From the NCBI RefSeq assembly GCF_036250695.1, contig NZ_CP109427.1:8488979-8552978 (forward strand): a DNA stretch of 64,000 bases, written 5' to 3'. The notes beneath the pieces were generated by a model. It had not been told where the DNA came from, did no database searches, and saw only the letters and a program-made list of their open reading frames with translations. Shown piece by piece: positions 9,401 through 19,100 of the stretch. Numbering within the stretch: the first letter of the stretch is position 1; the number at the start of each line of letters is the position of its first letter. Position numbers and translations under genes: made by a program. Source of the DNA: Streptomyces sp. NBC_01497. GTDB taxonomy: Bacteria > Actinomycetota > Actinomycetes > Streptomycetales > Streptomycetaceae.

Positions 9401-9620
9401 ATGACATCCGTCTCCAGCAACTCCCCCCGCCCGCTGCCCGCTCGCCATGCGAGTACCACCTTCGTTCTCGTGCACGGCTCTGGCTCCAGCTCGTTCATGT
9501 GGGCCCCATCCAGCGCGAACTGGCACTGCTCGGCCATCGCAGCTTCGCCGTCGACCTGCCCGGGCACGGCTTCGACGCCCAGTACCCAGCCGCCTCATCA
9601 GATTCGATCACAGAGGGCCC
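9401..9620 (+). pseudogene. N-terminal fragment of an alpha/beta hydrolase
   Basis: From ATG 9401 the frame reads MTSVSSNSPRPLPARHAS, then TTFVLVHGSGSSSFMW with the oxyanion-hole HG motif of the alpha/beta-hydrolase fold. After a frameshift near 9500 it continues in another frame with IQRELALLGHRSFAVDLPGH, where DLPGHG is the usual end of strand 4. Everything after strand 4, including the nucleophile elbow, is missing. Confidence 0.6.
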
Positions 9621-9832
9621 TTGGCCGGGCCTGTGACGGCCTGATTGCTGCCTCGTGATGGGTTGGGAGCTGCGGGCCATGGGCGACTGAGACGACCAGG
9701 GGCGCCACTGACGTCGGAGGACAGGGTAGATTTCAGCCAGGTTAAGAGCATTAACGAGCCACTTTATTCGAACGACATTCGTTCGGCTCGCCGAGCTTGC
9801 CAAGCTGACCCCCAAAATCACGGGGAGGAACC

Positions 9833-10264
9833 ATGTCAGCACCCTTCTTCCGTCGAATCATGACGGCGATAGCAACCACAATCCTTGCCCTCGGCGCCGC
9901 CTTCGCCGCAACGAGTCCGGCGCAGGCCGCATCAGGAAACGGTCCCGGCGGAGGCGACGACTACCAAACCATCACGTGGTACGCGAGCGCAGGGGGTCGC
10001 TGTGAGGGAGAGGTCCGCTATCTGAATCAGTACGCCTACGGTTTGTACATCAACGCACAGGTTGCCGTCGGTTGTACTTTCTGGATTGAGCGCTCCAGTG
10101 ACGACGGCTACACATGGCCCGGCGTCTTCTATCAGCGTTCCCTCTCCACTACCAGCTCCGACTACTCGTCCCCCGGAGTGCTGGACAGTTCGGCCTACCT
10201 GGCTCGGGTGTGCTTTCACTTCAACGTCAGTGGTGCGGCACGCCACTGCAGCAATCCGATCTGA
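9833..10264 (+). CDS. Small secreted protein with four cysteines
   Basis: A 143-residue protein with a Sec signal peptide: basic MSAPFFRRIMT, hydrophobic AIATTILALGAAFAA, and likely cleavage after TSPAQA. The mature ~110 residues are rich in Tyr, Ser and Gly and contain four Cys (in GRCEG, VGCTF, ARVCF, RHCSN), which could form two disulfides. I do not recognise a catalytic motif. The ribosome binding site GGGGAGGA precedes the ATG at a good distance. The gene is isolated. The 130 bases upstream are less GC-rich than the surroundings and probably carry its promoter. Confidence 0.75.
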   Translation: MSAPFFRRIMTAIATTILALGAAFAATSPAQAASGNGPGGGDDYQTITWYASAGGRCEGEVRYLNQYAYGLYINAQVAVGCTFWIERSSDDGYTWPGVFYQRSLSTTSSDYSSPGVLDSSAYLARVCFHFNVSGAARHCSNPI

Positions 10265-10389
10265 TTGCTGAGCTGATCTGTCACAAGGTGTGAATCGTCA
10301 ACCGCTGCGGTTGCGCCTGATGTGCTGTGAGCGGCGGCAGCAGTGGGGGCCGCAACCAAGTCGGTCGCCCGTGCAGGCGGTCCTCCTGC

Positions 10390-10956
10390 CGCGGGGGCAC
10401 CGGGCGACACGCTGGTTGCGGCTGCCCAGCCGCCTGTGCCGTGCGGGCACGCGGCCGCGGAGGCTTCCGCGCGGGCGCGTGCTTGCTGACCGCGCCCGAG
10501 GGCGAGGTGTGCTTCGGCCTGGTGGAGGGCGAGTTCACCTTCATCGAAGCCGAAGCGTCCGGGCGCAGCGCCGTCCGGGTCGGCTTCGAGTTCGTGCAGC
10601 GCGGTGTGCAGGGCGTCGTCGGGGCGCTGGAGGCGGGCGAGGGCCGGCAGGAGTGCCCACGCATTGAGCTGGGCCCGGGGCAGGCCTGCGGGGGCGAGAT
10701 GGGTGCCGCGTTCGGCGTAGGCGAGGGCGGTGTCGTAGCGTTGGGTGGTGCGGGCGACCATGCTGTGCGCGCCCCACGCCCAGGCGGTCAAGCGGTTGTC
10801 GCCGGTGCGTTCGCCCCATGCCGCCGCGGCGGACAGGTGGGTGCGGGCACCGGTGAGGTCGTCCAGATGGAAGGCCAGATTGCCCAGGAGCGCGGAGAGC
10901 CAGCCGATCTGACGCTGCCGGACTCGGACCCGGGCCGCGGGCCGCGGCCCGGGCAC
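10390..10956 (-). pseudogene. TPR-containing regulator fragment
   Basis: The translation IGWLSALLGNLAFHLDDLTG, AHSMVARTTQRYDTALAYAE and ELALHQAEAHLALGRGQQAR has the spacing of TPR-type helices. It resembles the C-terminal half of Streptomyces XRE/TPR regulators. No DNA-binding domain precedes it, and the frame degenerates at both ends. A related fragment of another such gene lies at 31730-32160. Confidence 0.45.
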
Positions 10957-11067
10957 GCGGCCCGGGAGCTGGTTGGCGGCCCGTTGGACGGCCTCCTGGT
11001 CGACGTGACCGGCTGGGACACCGAAGCCCTCGTGGAGGGCGCGGCGCTGGTCACTGAGATCGGCACC

Positions 11068-11148
11068 TACGGCCCGGGCGGCCGGGCCATGTATGGCCCC
11101 CGCAATGGCGAGCCGGGCAAGTGGGACTGGGAAGGCGACACCCCCTGA
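11068..11148 (+). repeat. Gene-end fragment, copy 1 (related to 13533-13612)
   Basis: Translates as YGPGGRAMYGPRNGEPGKWD followed by WEGDTP and a stop. The same C-terminal sequence recurs in degraded form at 13533-13612, where an in-frame TAG follows GGRAM. Both are tails of the same lost gene family. Confidence 0.55.
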
Positions 11149-11234
11149 GTCACGTTGGTGCCCCGGGGCAAGCTGAAGTGTCGAGCAGGAGGCTTCCCAT
11201 CCCTCCTGGCTGGTCTGCCGATGGGGCAGGGGGG

Positions 11235-12008
11235 TCAGCCTGTGAACGCGTCCTTCAGCCGGGAGACCAGGCCTTGCTGGCCTGGCTGGAAGTGGCCCGG
11301 CGGGCGTTCTTCGCCACCCCGTAGGCCTCCCAGGTCCCGCAGGAGACGCTCCTGGACTGGGCTGAGGTCGGTGGGCGTGCGCACCTCGACGTGGAGGAAC
11401 AGATCGCCGCGTTCGCCCCTGCGGAAGTGGGTCACGCCTCGGTTGTTGAGGGTGATCTTGTCGCCGGATTGCGTGCCGGGAGGGATGTCGATGTCTTCGA
11501 GGCCGTCCAGGGTTTCCAGCGGCACCTCGGTGCCGAGTGCGGCGGCCACCATCGGGATGGTGACCGTGCAGTGGAGGTCGTCGCCCCGGCGTTGGAAGAT
11601 GGGGTGCGGTTGCTCGCGGACTTCCAGGTACAGGTCGCCGCCTGGGCCGCGTTCGCCTTCACCGGCGAATTGGATTCGGGTGCCGTTGTCGACGCCGGGT
11701 GGGATTTTCACGCTGAGCGTGCGGCGGATGCGGACGCGCCCGTCGCCGGCGCATTCCGCGCACGGGTGTGGGAGCAGGGTGCCGAAGCCCTCGCACTTGG
11801 GGCACGGCTGCGGAGATCCTTCCGAGTTGCCGGAGGACGGCCCCGCGAAGACGCGACCTTGTCCGAGGCAGTCGGGGCACACCGGCGCGGTGGTGCCTGG
11901 CGCGGTCATCTTGCCCTCGCAGACCTGGCAGACGTCAGCTGTCTCCACCTGAACGTCCCGGATGATGCCGAAGGCGATCTCTTTGAGGTCCAGCTCCACG
12001 GGGATCAT
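11235..12008 (-). pseudogene. DnaJ lacking its J domain
   Basis: About 257 residues corresponding to the middle and C-terminal parts of an actinobacterial DnaJ. It has four Cys pairs of the zinc region (CQVCEG, CPDCLGQG, CPKCEGFG, CAECAGDG), then the substrate-binding beta domains (SVKIPPGVDNGTRIQFAGEG, TLDGLEDIDIPPGTQSG) and the end QPGQQGLVSRLKDAF. The J domain with its HPD tripeptide, which activates Hsp70 ATPase, is absent: upstream of about 12040 the frame is unrelated. Without it the protein cannot act as a normal co-chaperone. The break coincides with the 3' end of the HTH gene at 11935-12816. Confidence 0.7.
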
Positions 12009-12816
12009 GGCGTCCTGCCCGCGGCGTACTCGCGGCAGGGGGAAGTGAGGAGTCTCCCAGGCGGCACCCGCCGGGGGCCGCATCCTTGCTCTGGCTGTCC
12101 GCGGCGTCGTTCGCAGACCTGGCTTCGTTGGCTGCGTCCGTGATGGCCTGCTCACGTATGCGAGCAGCATCGGCGGCGGCCTGTTCCCGTTCCTGGCGGG
12201 CTTCTTCGAGCTCCCCGGCGATCCGGGTGTGCTGCCGTGCCTTCTCGGCGGCGGCCTGGTCGCGGTCTGCCTGGGCCTCGGCCAGGATTTCCTCAGCCCG
12301 CGCGAGCGCCACCGCCTCGATGGCCTCCGCCTTGCGGTGGGCGTCGGCCAACACGGATGCCGTCGCTTCTTCGGCAGCCGGGTCTTTCGGGTTCGTCGGC
12401 TCGCCCTCAGGCGCAAGAACTAATGCGGGCCGCCCGCGCGCAGCTCGGCCGCGGACGGAGCTCTCGCGCATGAGGTCCAGCTCGCTCCACCGGTGGCGCC
12501 AGAGCTTCAACTCGTGTGCTTGGTAGGAGGGAGGATCACATGGCCGGCCGTCTTCTCCGTGAGCGAGCAGGGTGCGGACGAGCGCGACCAGCGTGGGCAG
12601 CTGCGGGAGCCTGTTGCCGTTGAAGATGCCGCTGACCGTGCCCTGGGGGAGGGGACGCGCGGAGTCGATCTGCTCGGCGCGGCGGGTGATGTCCCGGTAG
12701 GAGGGCTTGCCCCGGTCCCTGCACAGCTGCTTCAGGTCCTGCGCGAATGCGGCAAGTCCCCTGTCGAAGTCGCCTTCGTGTGGTCTGTCGCCGTCGTTGA
12801 TGTCGTCCACCTGCAT
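11935..12816 (-). CDS. HTH protein with a long C-terminal coiled coil
   Basis: The N-terminal ~110 residues look like an XRE-type helix-turn-helix used in Streptomyces (SYRDITRRAEQ, PQGTVSGIFNGNRLPQLPTL). Residues about 165-250 are a heptad-rich, Ala/Glu/Arg coiled coil (AEEILAEAQADRDQAAAEKA). The last ~45 residues overlap the truncated dnaJ in another frame and are low-information, so the native 3' end is probably lost through the same rearrangement. GGGGGG precedes the ATG at 12816. A role such as a DNA-binding filament or partition-like factor is possible but not shown. Confidence 0.6.
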   Translation of the reverse strand: MQVDDINDGDRPHEGDFDRGLAAFAQDLKQLCRDRGKPSYRDITRRAEQIDSARPLPQGTVSGIFNGNRLPQLPTLVALVRTLLAHGEDGRPCDPPSYQAHELKLWRHRWSELDLMRESSVRGRAARGRPALVLAPEGEPTNPKDPAAEEATASVLADAHRKAEAIEAVALARAEEILAEAQADRDQAAAEKARQHTRIAGELEEARQEREQAAADAARIREQAITDAANEARSANDAADSQSKDAAPGGCRLGDSSLPPAASTPRAGRHDPRGAGPQRDRLRHHPGRSGGDS

Positions 12817-12854
12817 CCCCCCGCACCCTGCGTGAGCCCAGCGTAGGACCGGGA

Positions 12855-12947
12855 GAACGGAACGGTGCGGAACTCCGCTGAACGCGGTGGAACGCCTCCT
12901 TTCGTTCGATGGCGTTCCTCGGTGCTCGGCCTTCTGCCGTTCCGTTC
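12855..12947. promoter_or_regulatory. Nested inverted repeats rich in GGAAC
   Basis: GAACGGAACGG (12855-12865) is the exact inverse of CCGTTCCGTTC (12937-12947). Nested inside are GGAACGCC (12889-12896) and GGCGTTCC (12911-12918). The block lies 40-130 bases upstream of the HTH gene start. It may be its operator or an ECF-type (GGAAC) promoter cluster. Confidence 0.45.
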
Positions 12948-13133
12948 CACAGGTGCAGGTCAGAGCCGTGTGAGGCGCTTTCGTAGAGGTACGACGTACT
13001 CGGCTGACGGCCCGTGCACAACGGGGTCGTCGGCCGGCGTCTCCTCTTCAAGGGAAACGCGAGGGCCGCGCCCGCCTGGGGCAACGGCTTGTCCCAGGAA
13101 GGGGTGTCGGGCCCGTGGTGGGCTCGGCAGGTT

Positions 13134-13175
13134 GGGGCCTGCCTGGCAGATGTCGAGTCCAGACAGGCAGGCCCC
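13134..13175. terminator. 12-bp stem-loop before the small membrane protein
   Basis: GGGGCCTGCCTG (13134-13145) pairs with CAGGCAGGCCCC (13164-13175) across an 18-base loop. It ends 20 bases before the GTG start of the next gene, so it may be a terminator for upstream transcription or a 5' leader structure. Confidence 0.5.
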
Positions 13176-13194
13176 TGGACCCGAGAGGCCCACT

Positions 13195-13482
13195 GTGAAC
13201 GTAACGCTGAACCTTCCCATCGTCCTGGTGGCGGTCATCGCGATCGTCGCCGGGGCGATCGTCTACCGATCCCTTCCCGCCCACGGACTGGGCGCTGCGG
13301 GCACCCCCTCGCGGGGTGAGCGACTGGCCGCGGCCGTCGTGACGACCGCCGGCGTGATCACCATCGGGGCCTTCCTGCTGACCGGTGTTCGCCAAGGCGG
13401 AGCAGAAGGAGTGTCCGGACCGGCCCCTGCAGCGGCCACACCGGTATCGACTCCGTCGGCCGGCGGGGGCGCCCCTCGATGA
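13195..13482 (+). CDS. Small two-helix membrane protein
   Basis: A 95-residue protein with two predicted membrane helices (LPIVLVAVIAIVAGAIVY near the start; AAAVVTTAGVITIGAFLLTG in the middle) and a flexible Pro/Ala/Ser tail. GTG 13195 is chosen because GAGAGG lies eight bases upstream. Small proteins like this are common on Streptomyces plasmids and integrative elements, for example near spread genes, but I see nothing that identifies the function. Confidence 0.6.
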   Translation: MNVTLNLPIVLVAVIAIVAGAIVYRSLPAHGLGAAGTPSRGERLAAAVVTTAGVITIGAFLLTGVRQGGAEGVSGPAPAAATPVSTPSAGGGAPR

Positions 13483-13532
13483 CTGTGTGCGGGCGCGGGC
13501 ATGCGTGCCCCTTCCGCGCGGCCGCCGGCGAC

Positions 13533-13612
13533 TACGTCCCCGGCGGCCGCGCCATGTAGGAGCCCCGCAACGACGTCCGGCGAAGTGGGACTGGGAAGAC
13601 GACACCCCCTGA
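13533..13612 (+). repeat. Gene-end fragment, copy 2
   Basis: A degraded relative of 11068-11148: YVPGGRAM, then a TAG stop, then in a shifted frame AKWDWEDDTP and the same stop region ending at 13612. Confidence 0.5.
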
Positions 13613-13672
13613 GTAGCGCCTGTTCAAGGGCCCGCGACTGAGCTGTATTTCGCGTTCCGTATCGTTTCGTCA

Positions 13673-14145
13673 GTGACGAAAGAGCCGGTGAGTGACGAGC
13701 AGGAGCGGCGGTCGGTGCGCGAGCAGCTGGTCGCGCGCACGTGCGCGTGGTGCGGGAAGCCGATGCCCTACAAGGGCACGGGGCGCCCGCCGAAGTACTG
13801 CGGGCCCGCTCACCGCACGCGGGCCTACGAGCTGCGTACGGCGCAGGCCGTGCCCGGCGCCCGCCGGACGAGGGCGGCCTCACGCGGGAGCCGGCGACGC
13901 GGGTGGTGGAGCGCACGGAGACGATCGTGCGCACGCTCGTGCGCCGGAGGCCGGGCGAGGTACGGGAAGTCCCGGCGGCCCGGCTGAGCGGCGAGCCGTA
14001 CACCCTGCCCGAGGACGCGGTGGAGTGGGCGCAGGCCCTCGCGCAGCTGCGTCGAATCGCGATGGCCGGCGGCGTGCCGGGTGTGGCGCGTGAGCCGCTG
14101 GCGCGAGCTTGCGAGGCGGCGGCCCGAGCCCTACGGGCCGCGTGA
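13673..14145 (+). pseudogene. Zinc-binding-motif protein, frameshifted
   Basis: From GTG 13673 the frame gives VARTCAWCGKPMPYKGTGRP then PKYCGPAHRTRAYELR. This is a CxxC...C-x3-H arrangement likely to bind zinc, seen in uncharacterised proteins of Streptomyces mobile elements. The natural continuation (RVVERTETIVRTLVRR, SGEPYTLPEDAVEWAQAL, to the stop at 14143-14145) is in a different frame. One indel near 13850 therefore splits the gene. Confidence 0.5.
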
Positions 14146-14579
14146 GCGACGAAGGGCGAGATGCGCCGAGCCGACCGCTTCATCCCGCAGGCGGGTGCGG
14201 GCGCGGGAGCGCCAGTCGCGGCCTCCACTGATGTGCCGGCCACCGGCCTCACCGGTGTTCCGCCGTACGCGCCGAGGCGTAGCCGCGTTCTGCCGGTGCG
14301 GCCGGCTGCGGCGTGGTGCTTCTGGTGGCCCGCTGGTTTGCCCATCGTGGTGAGGCGGGAGACGTCTGGTGCCCGGGCGGGCGGTGCCGGCCGGGTGGAG
14401 ACGAACGCGGCTGCCGACCGGGCCCCGGCCGGCAAACCATTCACCAGGGCGGCTGCGAGCAGCCCGGCCGCAGTGGCCTTGGTGACGATCCTGGCGCGCA
14501 TGGCGTTCACTGTGCCGCCCGGATCCGCGGTGCCGGCGTCGGCGCATGGCCGGGACACTGCAACGGGTGACCATGGCGG
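14146..14579. other. No convincing gene; possible secretion-signal remnant on the minus strand
   Basis: Reading leftward from 14500 on the minus strand gives MRARIVTKATAAGLLAAALV, which looks like a signal peptide. It is followed by low-information translation running into unrelated sequence. I treat it as a remnant at most. Confidence 0.3.
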
Positions 14580-14900
14580 CCGCGGGTGGATGACGCTCGG
14601 ACGGCATGGCCCGGCCGGGCGCCTGCATCTGGTCGCCCGCACGGCACCGCTATCTGCGGCCGACCGCGCCCAGCTCGGTCCGCTGCTCACCCCCGCCGGG
14701 CCCGGGCACCCTGGCAGGGCGTCACCTTCAGCGCGTCGTGGGGATCACGCGAGCCCCTGGAGTTCACGCCTGTCCAGCCCATGCTCGCGGTCGAATTCCG
14801 CACAGACAGTGCTGTCGACCCAGTGCGGACGGACGACCGGGGCGCCACTGACAGCCGGTCCGCTTCCTACGGCCGCGCACCGACACGGCAGCGGACAGCC
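14580..14900 (+). pseudogene. Second ATP-dependent DNA ligase C-terminal fragment
   Basis: The frame reads RLHLVARTAPLSAADRAQLG then PLLTPAGPGHP, and in another frame VTFSASWGSREPLEF and MLAVEFRTDSAVDPV. These correspond to the OB-domain end of the ligase fragment at 2640-3330. It is frameshifted and truncated on both sides. Confidence 0.5.
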
Positions 14901-15845
14901 TGTGAGCGCTGCCACCGGTAAGCCTCGCGTCGGCGACTCCGTCCGCGTGCGAGCCGGTCAACTACTCAAAGGCTCCACCTCTCGTGGGTGATCACCAGAC
15001 ATGCCTCGTGACGGAACCATGCCAGGCGTCGACTGCCCCGACGTACGAGCACTCCGAGCGGCGTGGTGAGAGCACCTTCCGCGCCGGCCCCGCCCTGATG
15101 GGCACGCAGGCCCAAGCCCAAGCCCGGGAGCGGGGGTTGGGCCGCCTACGATGACTCAGTGACCGACCGCCGCACGCTTGGCTCCGGCCCTCAGGACTCC
15201 GCCCACAGCATCCGCGGCTCCCAGGACGACCTCCTCAACGACCTGCCCGGGACCCGCATCCCCGACCTTGACGCCCTGCGAGCCCGGGGAGTCCTCGGGG
15301 CGCGCACGCGACGTCTCCGACTCCGCGGCGACGCCTCGGCGCCGGCAGTGGTGGCCTTCGGGAAGCGCCGGCCGGCATCGCTGACTGACGCCCTCAAGGC
15401 GGAAGGGTCTCTCAGTGCCAGGCGGTGCACACGGTTGTTGCGCTCGGGGACGATCCGCAGGTGCGCGCCGCGTAGCCGGGGCCGTCATAGCGCCAACCGC
15501 CCGTGGTCTGCTGAAGGCTCTGCGCATGCGGGTCATCCGTGGACCCGGCCCGGACTGTGTAGGTGCCCACCCGCCGGGTGCGGCCGCCGTGACGCGCAGC
15601 GGGCTGGGATCCTCGACGTCGCCTGGTCGGTAGGGACCGGGCCGATGCGGCACGCGAGCCAAGATGCAAGGTCCGGTGCGGCCGGCGGGTGTGCGGCGAG
15701 CGAGCGCAGGGGGATCCCGGACCCTGCTTCGGGGCGGCCGCGGCCGCGAGCGTGGCACCCGCAGAGGTGGTGCCGGTCGGGTCCGGGGGCCGGCGTCCCC
15801 TGCCTATGTCAGCCACGTTCTGGATGCCTGCGGCTTCCCGCCCAC
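14901..15845. other. Gene-poor stretch with weak coding traces
   Basis: One plus-strand frame from 15159 opens with protein-like sequence (DDLLNDLPGTRIPDLDALRA) and continues to about 15410 before becoming low-information. I do not recognise it; it may be the start of a broken gene. Confidence 0.35.
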
Positions 15846-15925
15846 ATGATCCGGTGCACTCGCCTGCTCGACCTGCTCAACACTCTGGATCCCAAACTCG
15901 TCGCAGCCGCATTCGGTATGGGGAG
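15846..15925 (+). pseudogene. Recombinase-tail fragment
   Basis: MIRCTRLLDLLNTLDPKLVA then AAFGM resembles the C-terminal tail of Streptomyces phage-type integrase-like proteins, where LNxLDPKLVAAAFGM recurs. Nothing else of the enzyme is present. The identification is by remembered motif only. Confidence 0.35.
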
Positions 15926-16106
15926 GCTCCGCACCATGACTACCGCCTGGAGCAGGGGGCTCCCTTGCTGTTGTGTCCTCACCACCGCGGTGAGGACACT
16001 GACCGGGCGTGTGCACCGTGCCCGAGTTGCGGAACAGCTCCATGTGGGTGTCGGATCACCGAAGCAGCACGCGCGCGGGTCGCAGTTCGTGGCTCGAGAG
16101 CAATGA

Positions 16107-19100
16107 GTGCCGGGGGCGGGGCGTATGACGGGGTGGACGGAGTTTTCGTGGCGGCGCCGGGTGATCCCGGTGGGGGAGATGCCCGGACTGGACCGCTACG
16201 GGTGGCCGCTGCTGACTGAACGCCGGGGTCGTTCTGTGGCCGGCACACTGGCAGACCAGCGGCACGTGCCGGTTCTGGTCCTGCACGGTGAGCGGGGGCT
16301 GGGCAAATCCATGGCCTTGAAGCAGGAGCAGGCGGCGCTTGCCCACGACGGTGCCTGTGCCGCCTGGGTCGATCTGGGGGCCTGCACCGACGCCGGAGAA
16401 GCGGACAGGCAGTTCGACCGGGCTTTCCTGCGCCCGCCAGGAACCCAGGGCTCGTGGTACGTCCTGCTGGACGGCCTGGATGAGGGGCTCAACGAGTTTC
16501 CGGCGCTGGACCGGAAGTTGGCCACGCACCTGGAGGGACTCGGTGCTGTCGACCGTGCGAATCTGCGGCTGCGGATCTCCTGTCGCACCGCCCGCTGGCC
16601 GGTACGCCTGGAGGACAGGCTGCGCCGCCTGTGGCCAGCTGACCAGACATCGGTCATGAGCCTTGCCCCGCTCAGCCGTGAAGACGTGGTGATGGCCAGT
16701 GAGGCCACGGGCGTGAGCGACACCGAGGAGTTCACCACCGCCCTGCGGCACCGCGGGCTCATCGCACTGGCGACCAGCCCGATCACCCTGCGGCAACTCC
16801 TGCACGGCTACACCGACACCGGCGCGCTGCCGCAGACTGTCGGCCAGGCCTATCGCGATGCGTGCCTGCACCTGTGTGCGGAGACACGCCGTCCCAACTC
16901 GGCGCAGCAGCTTCATGCCCAGGCGGCACCGGAGCACCTGCTCACAGTCGCCTCGCGCGTTGCGGCCGTGCTGCACTTCGGCCCGTACGCCGCGTTGTCC
17001 GACCAACCGGACCGGTCCGGGGCACCGGCCGGCGACCTGCACCTGTCGTCGCTGATCGGCGCCGAGCCTGGGCCTTTGGGCGGCACCATCGCGTGCACGA
17101 CCAGCGAACTGCGGCAGATCACCGAGTCCGGGCTCCTCGCCCCAATAGGGGAGCTGCGGTGGACGTTCGCCCATCGCAGCTATCAGGAGTACCTGGCCGC
17201 ACTCTTCCTGCGGACCCGGGCGCTGGCCCCGCCAGTTCTGCGCGAGTTGCTGTGGATCGGGAGCGGGAAGAGCAGGCATGTCCTGGAAGCACATCAGGAA
17301 GTCGCGGCCTGGCTGGCCACGGACGACGACACGGTGTTCGAGGACCTCCTGCGCGATGATCCGCTGGCGCTGCTCCAGGCCGACTTGTCCGCGCGCGGCC
17401 CCTCAGACCGCGCCCGAGCCGCCGAGGCCCTGCTCGCCCTGCTGGCGCAAGACGACACCCTGCGACTCGACCACGCTCAGTTGCACCGCCTGGACCATCC
17501 CGCTCTGCCGGACCAGCTTCGCCCCTACCTGTCGCCGACCACCGCACCTCATCTGGTTTACGCGGCGGTGAGCATCGCCCAGGCATGCCGCCTCGACCAG
17601 CTCAACGACGCCCTCCTCAACGTGGCCGAGGTCGCGGAAGATCGCCCTGCCGAAATACGCCGCGCCGCTGTCGAGACCGTCACCGCCCCCGCCGCGCCGC
17701 AACTGCTCCGCCTTCGGAAACTGGCCGAGACCCCCTCTCCGGAAGTGGTTGCGGCAGCCCTCGAACACCTCTATCCGGCACATCTGAGCGTGACAGAGCG
17801 CCTGGCCCTGTTCCGCGATCCGGATCCGGCACACATCGGAGCGGCCTACCTGCACCGCCAGGCTGTTCCCGAGGGCCTGGACCCAGCGACGATCATGGAA
17901 GCGGTGACGTGGGCCGGTGCGGTCCTGGGCGATCCCGACACCAGGGCCAGCCGTGCCCTGGCCCTGGGCGTCCTGGCTCGCGCGGTCACTCTGGCCGAAG
18001 ACGCCTCCATTCCCGCAGACGAGATCCTGCCACTGCTCGGTGATGCCTTTCTCGGTATGGCCGCGTGCGAGGACGACCTTTACCATTACCGGCTCCAAGA
18101 CCACCTCAGGGCGCTGGACACCACCCTGGCGTCGGCCGTGTGCACCAGGCGCCGCCTGACCCTACACCTGCTCGCCACCGCCGGGCCCGGGCAATGGTTC
18201 GTCCTTCTCGGAGTCTTCGGGGCAGGGCTCCTGCCTGCGGACGACGTCCTGTACTGGATGGAGCACTGGGACCTGCTGGAAGGACTTCCCTCGCAAATGG
18301 TCCGCACGGTGGTGCGGTTCGGACCGCCGGAAGACGCCCTGGAACGACAGCGGGCAGAAACCGCTCGGGCCGCACACCCGTCCCTCGCAGAGTTCACCGC
18401 CTGGTGGGACGCGCCACCTGCCGAAACCCCCAGGCACACGCGCATCGCGGAAGAGCGCGAACACCGACGCCGAGGCAACACCTACGACGAGTCAGACCTG
18501 CGCGGCGCCCTGCACGCCGCACGCACCGCTGACAGCACTGAGGTCCGCGCGGCGTGGGCCAGGGTGCTGAACCAGCTGCAGCGCACGCCGGACGGCGCCC
18601 AGCCCCGCTCCTTCGAGCCACTGCTCACCCTGGCGGACCTGGCGCCTTCCCGCCCACTAGCAGGCAGCGACCTCGCTGGTCTGCTCGCCGAGACTGCTCT
18701 GCACGTACTGCGCACGGCCCCTGTGGTGACTGTCGATGATCTCGTGGCAGACGGGGCGGACGTTTGGCGGGTCCCCGAGCTCGCAGCCTTCGCCGTTGCC
18801 GGCGATCCCTCGCAGATCTCCTGCGATCCGGACAGGTGGGGCGGCTGGGCTCTGGCCCTGGCAACCGTCCACACCCATGACCAGGCATCGCAGGACCTGA
18901 AGCGCGATCTCCTTCGGCGGTGCCCGCAGACTGCCGAGGACGGGCTCCGGAAACTTCTGCCGACGATTCTGGATGCCGTCACTGAACACACCGTCCGCAG
19001 TGTCGCGCGCTCCCTCGCCCACTTCCCCGACTGCAGGCCCGCGTTGTTGTCCTGGGCCCGGAATGCCGACGTCGACCCGGAACGCTGGCATGCCGTCCTG

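Noticed and set aside
13263..14690. 475-residue minus-strand protein with a signal-like segment at MRARIVTKATAAGLL
   Set aside because: Overlaps better-supported plus-strand remnants. After the signal-like part the sequence is low-information.
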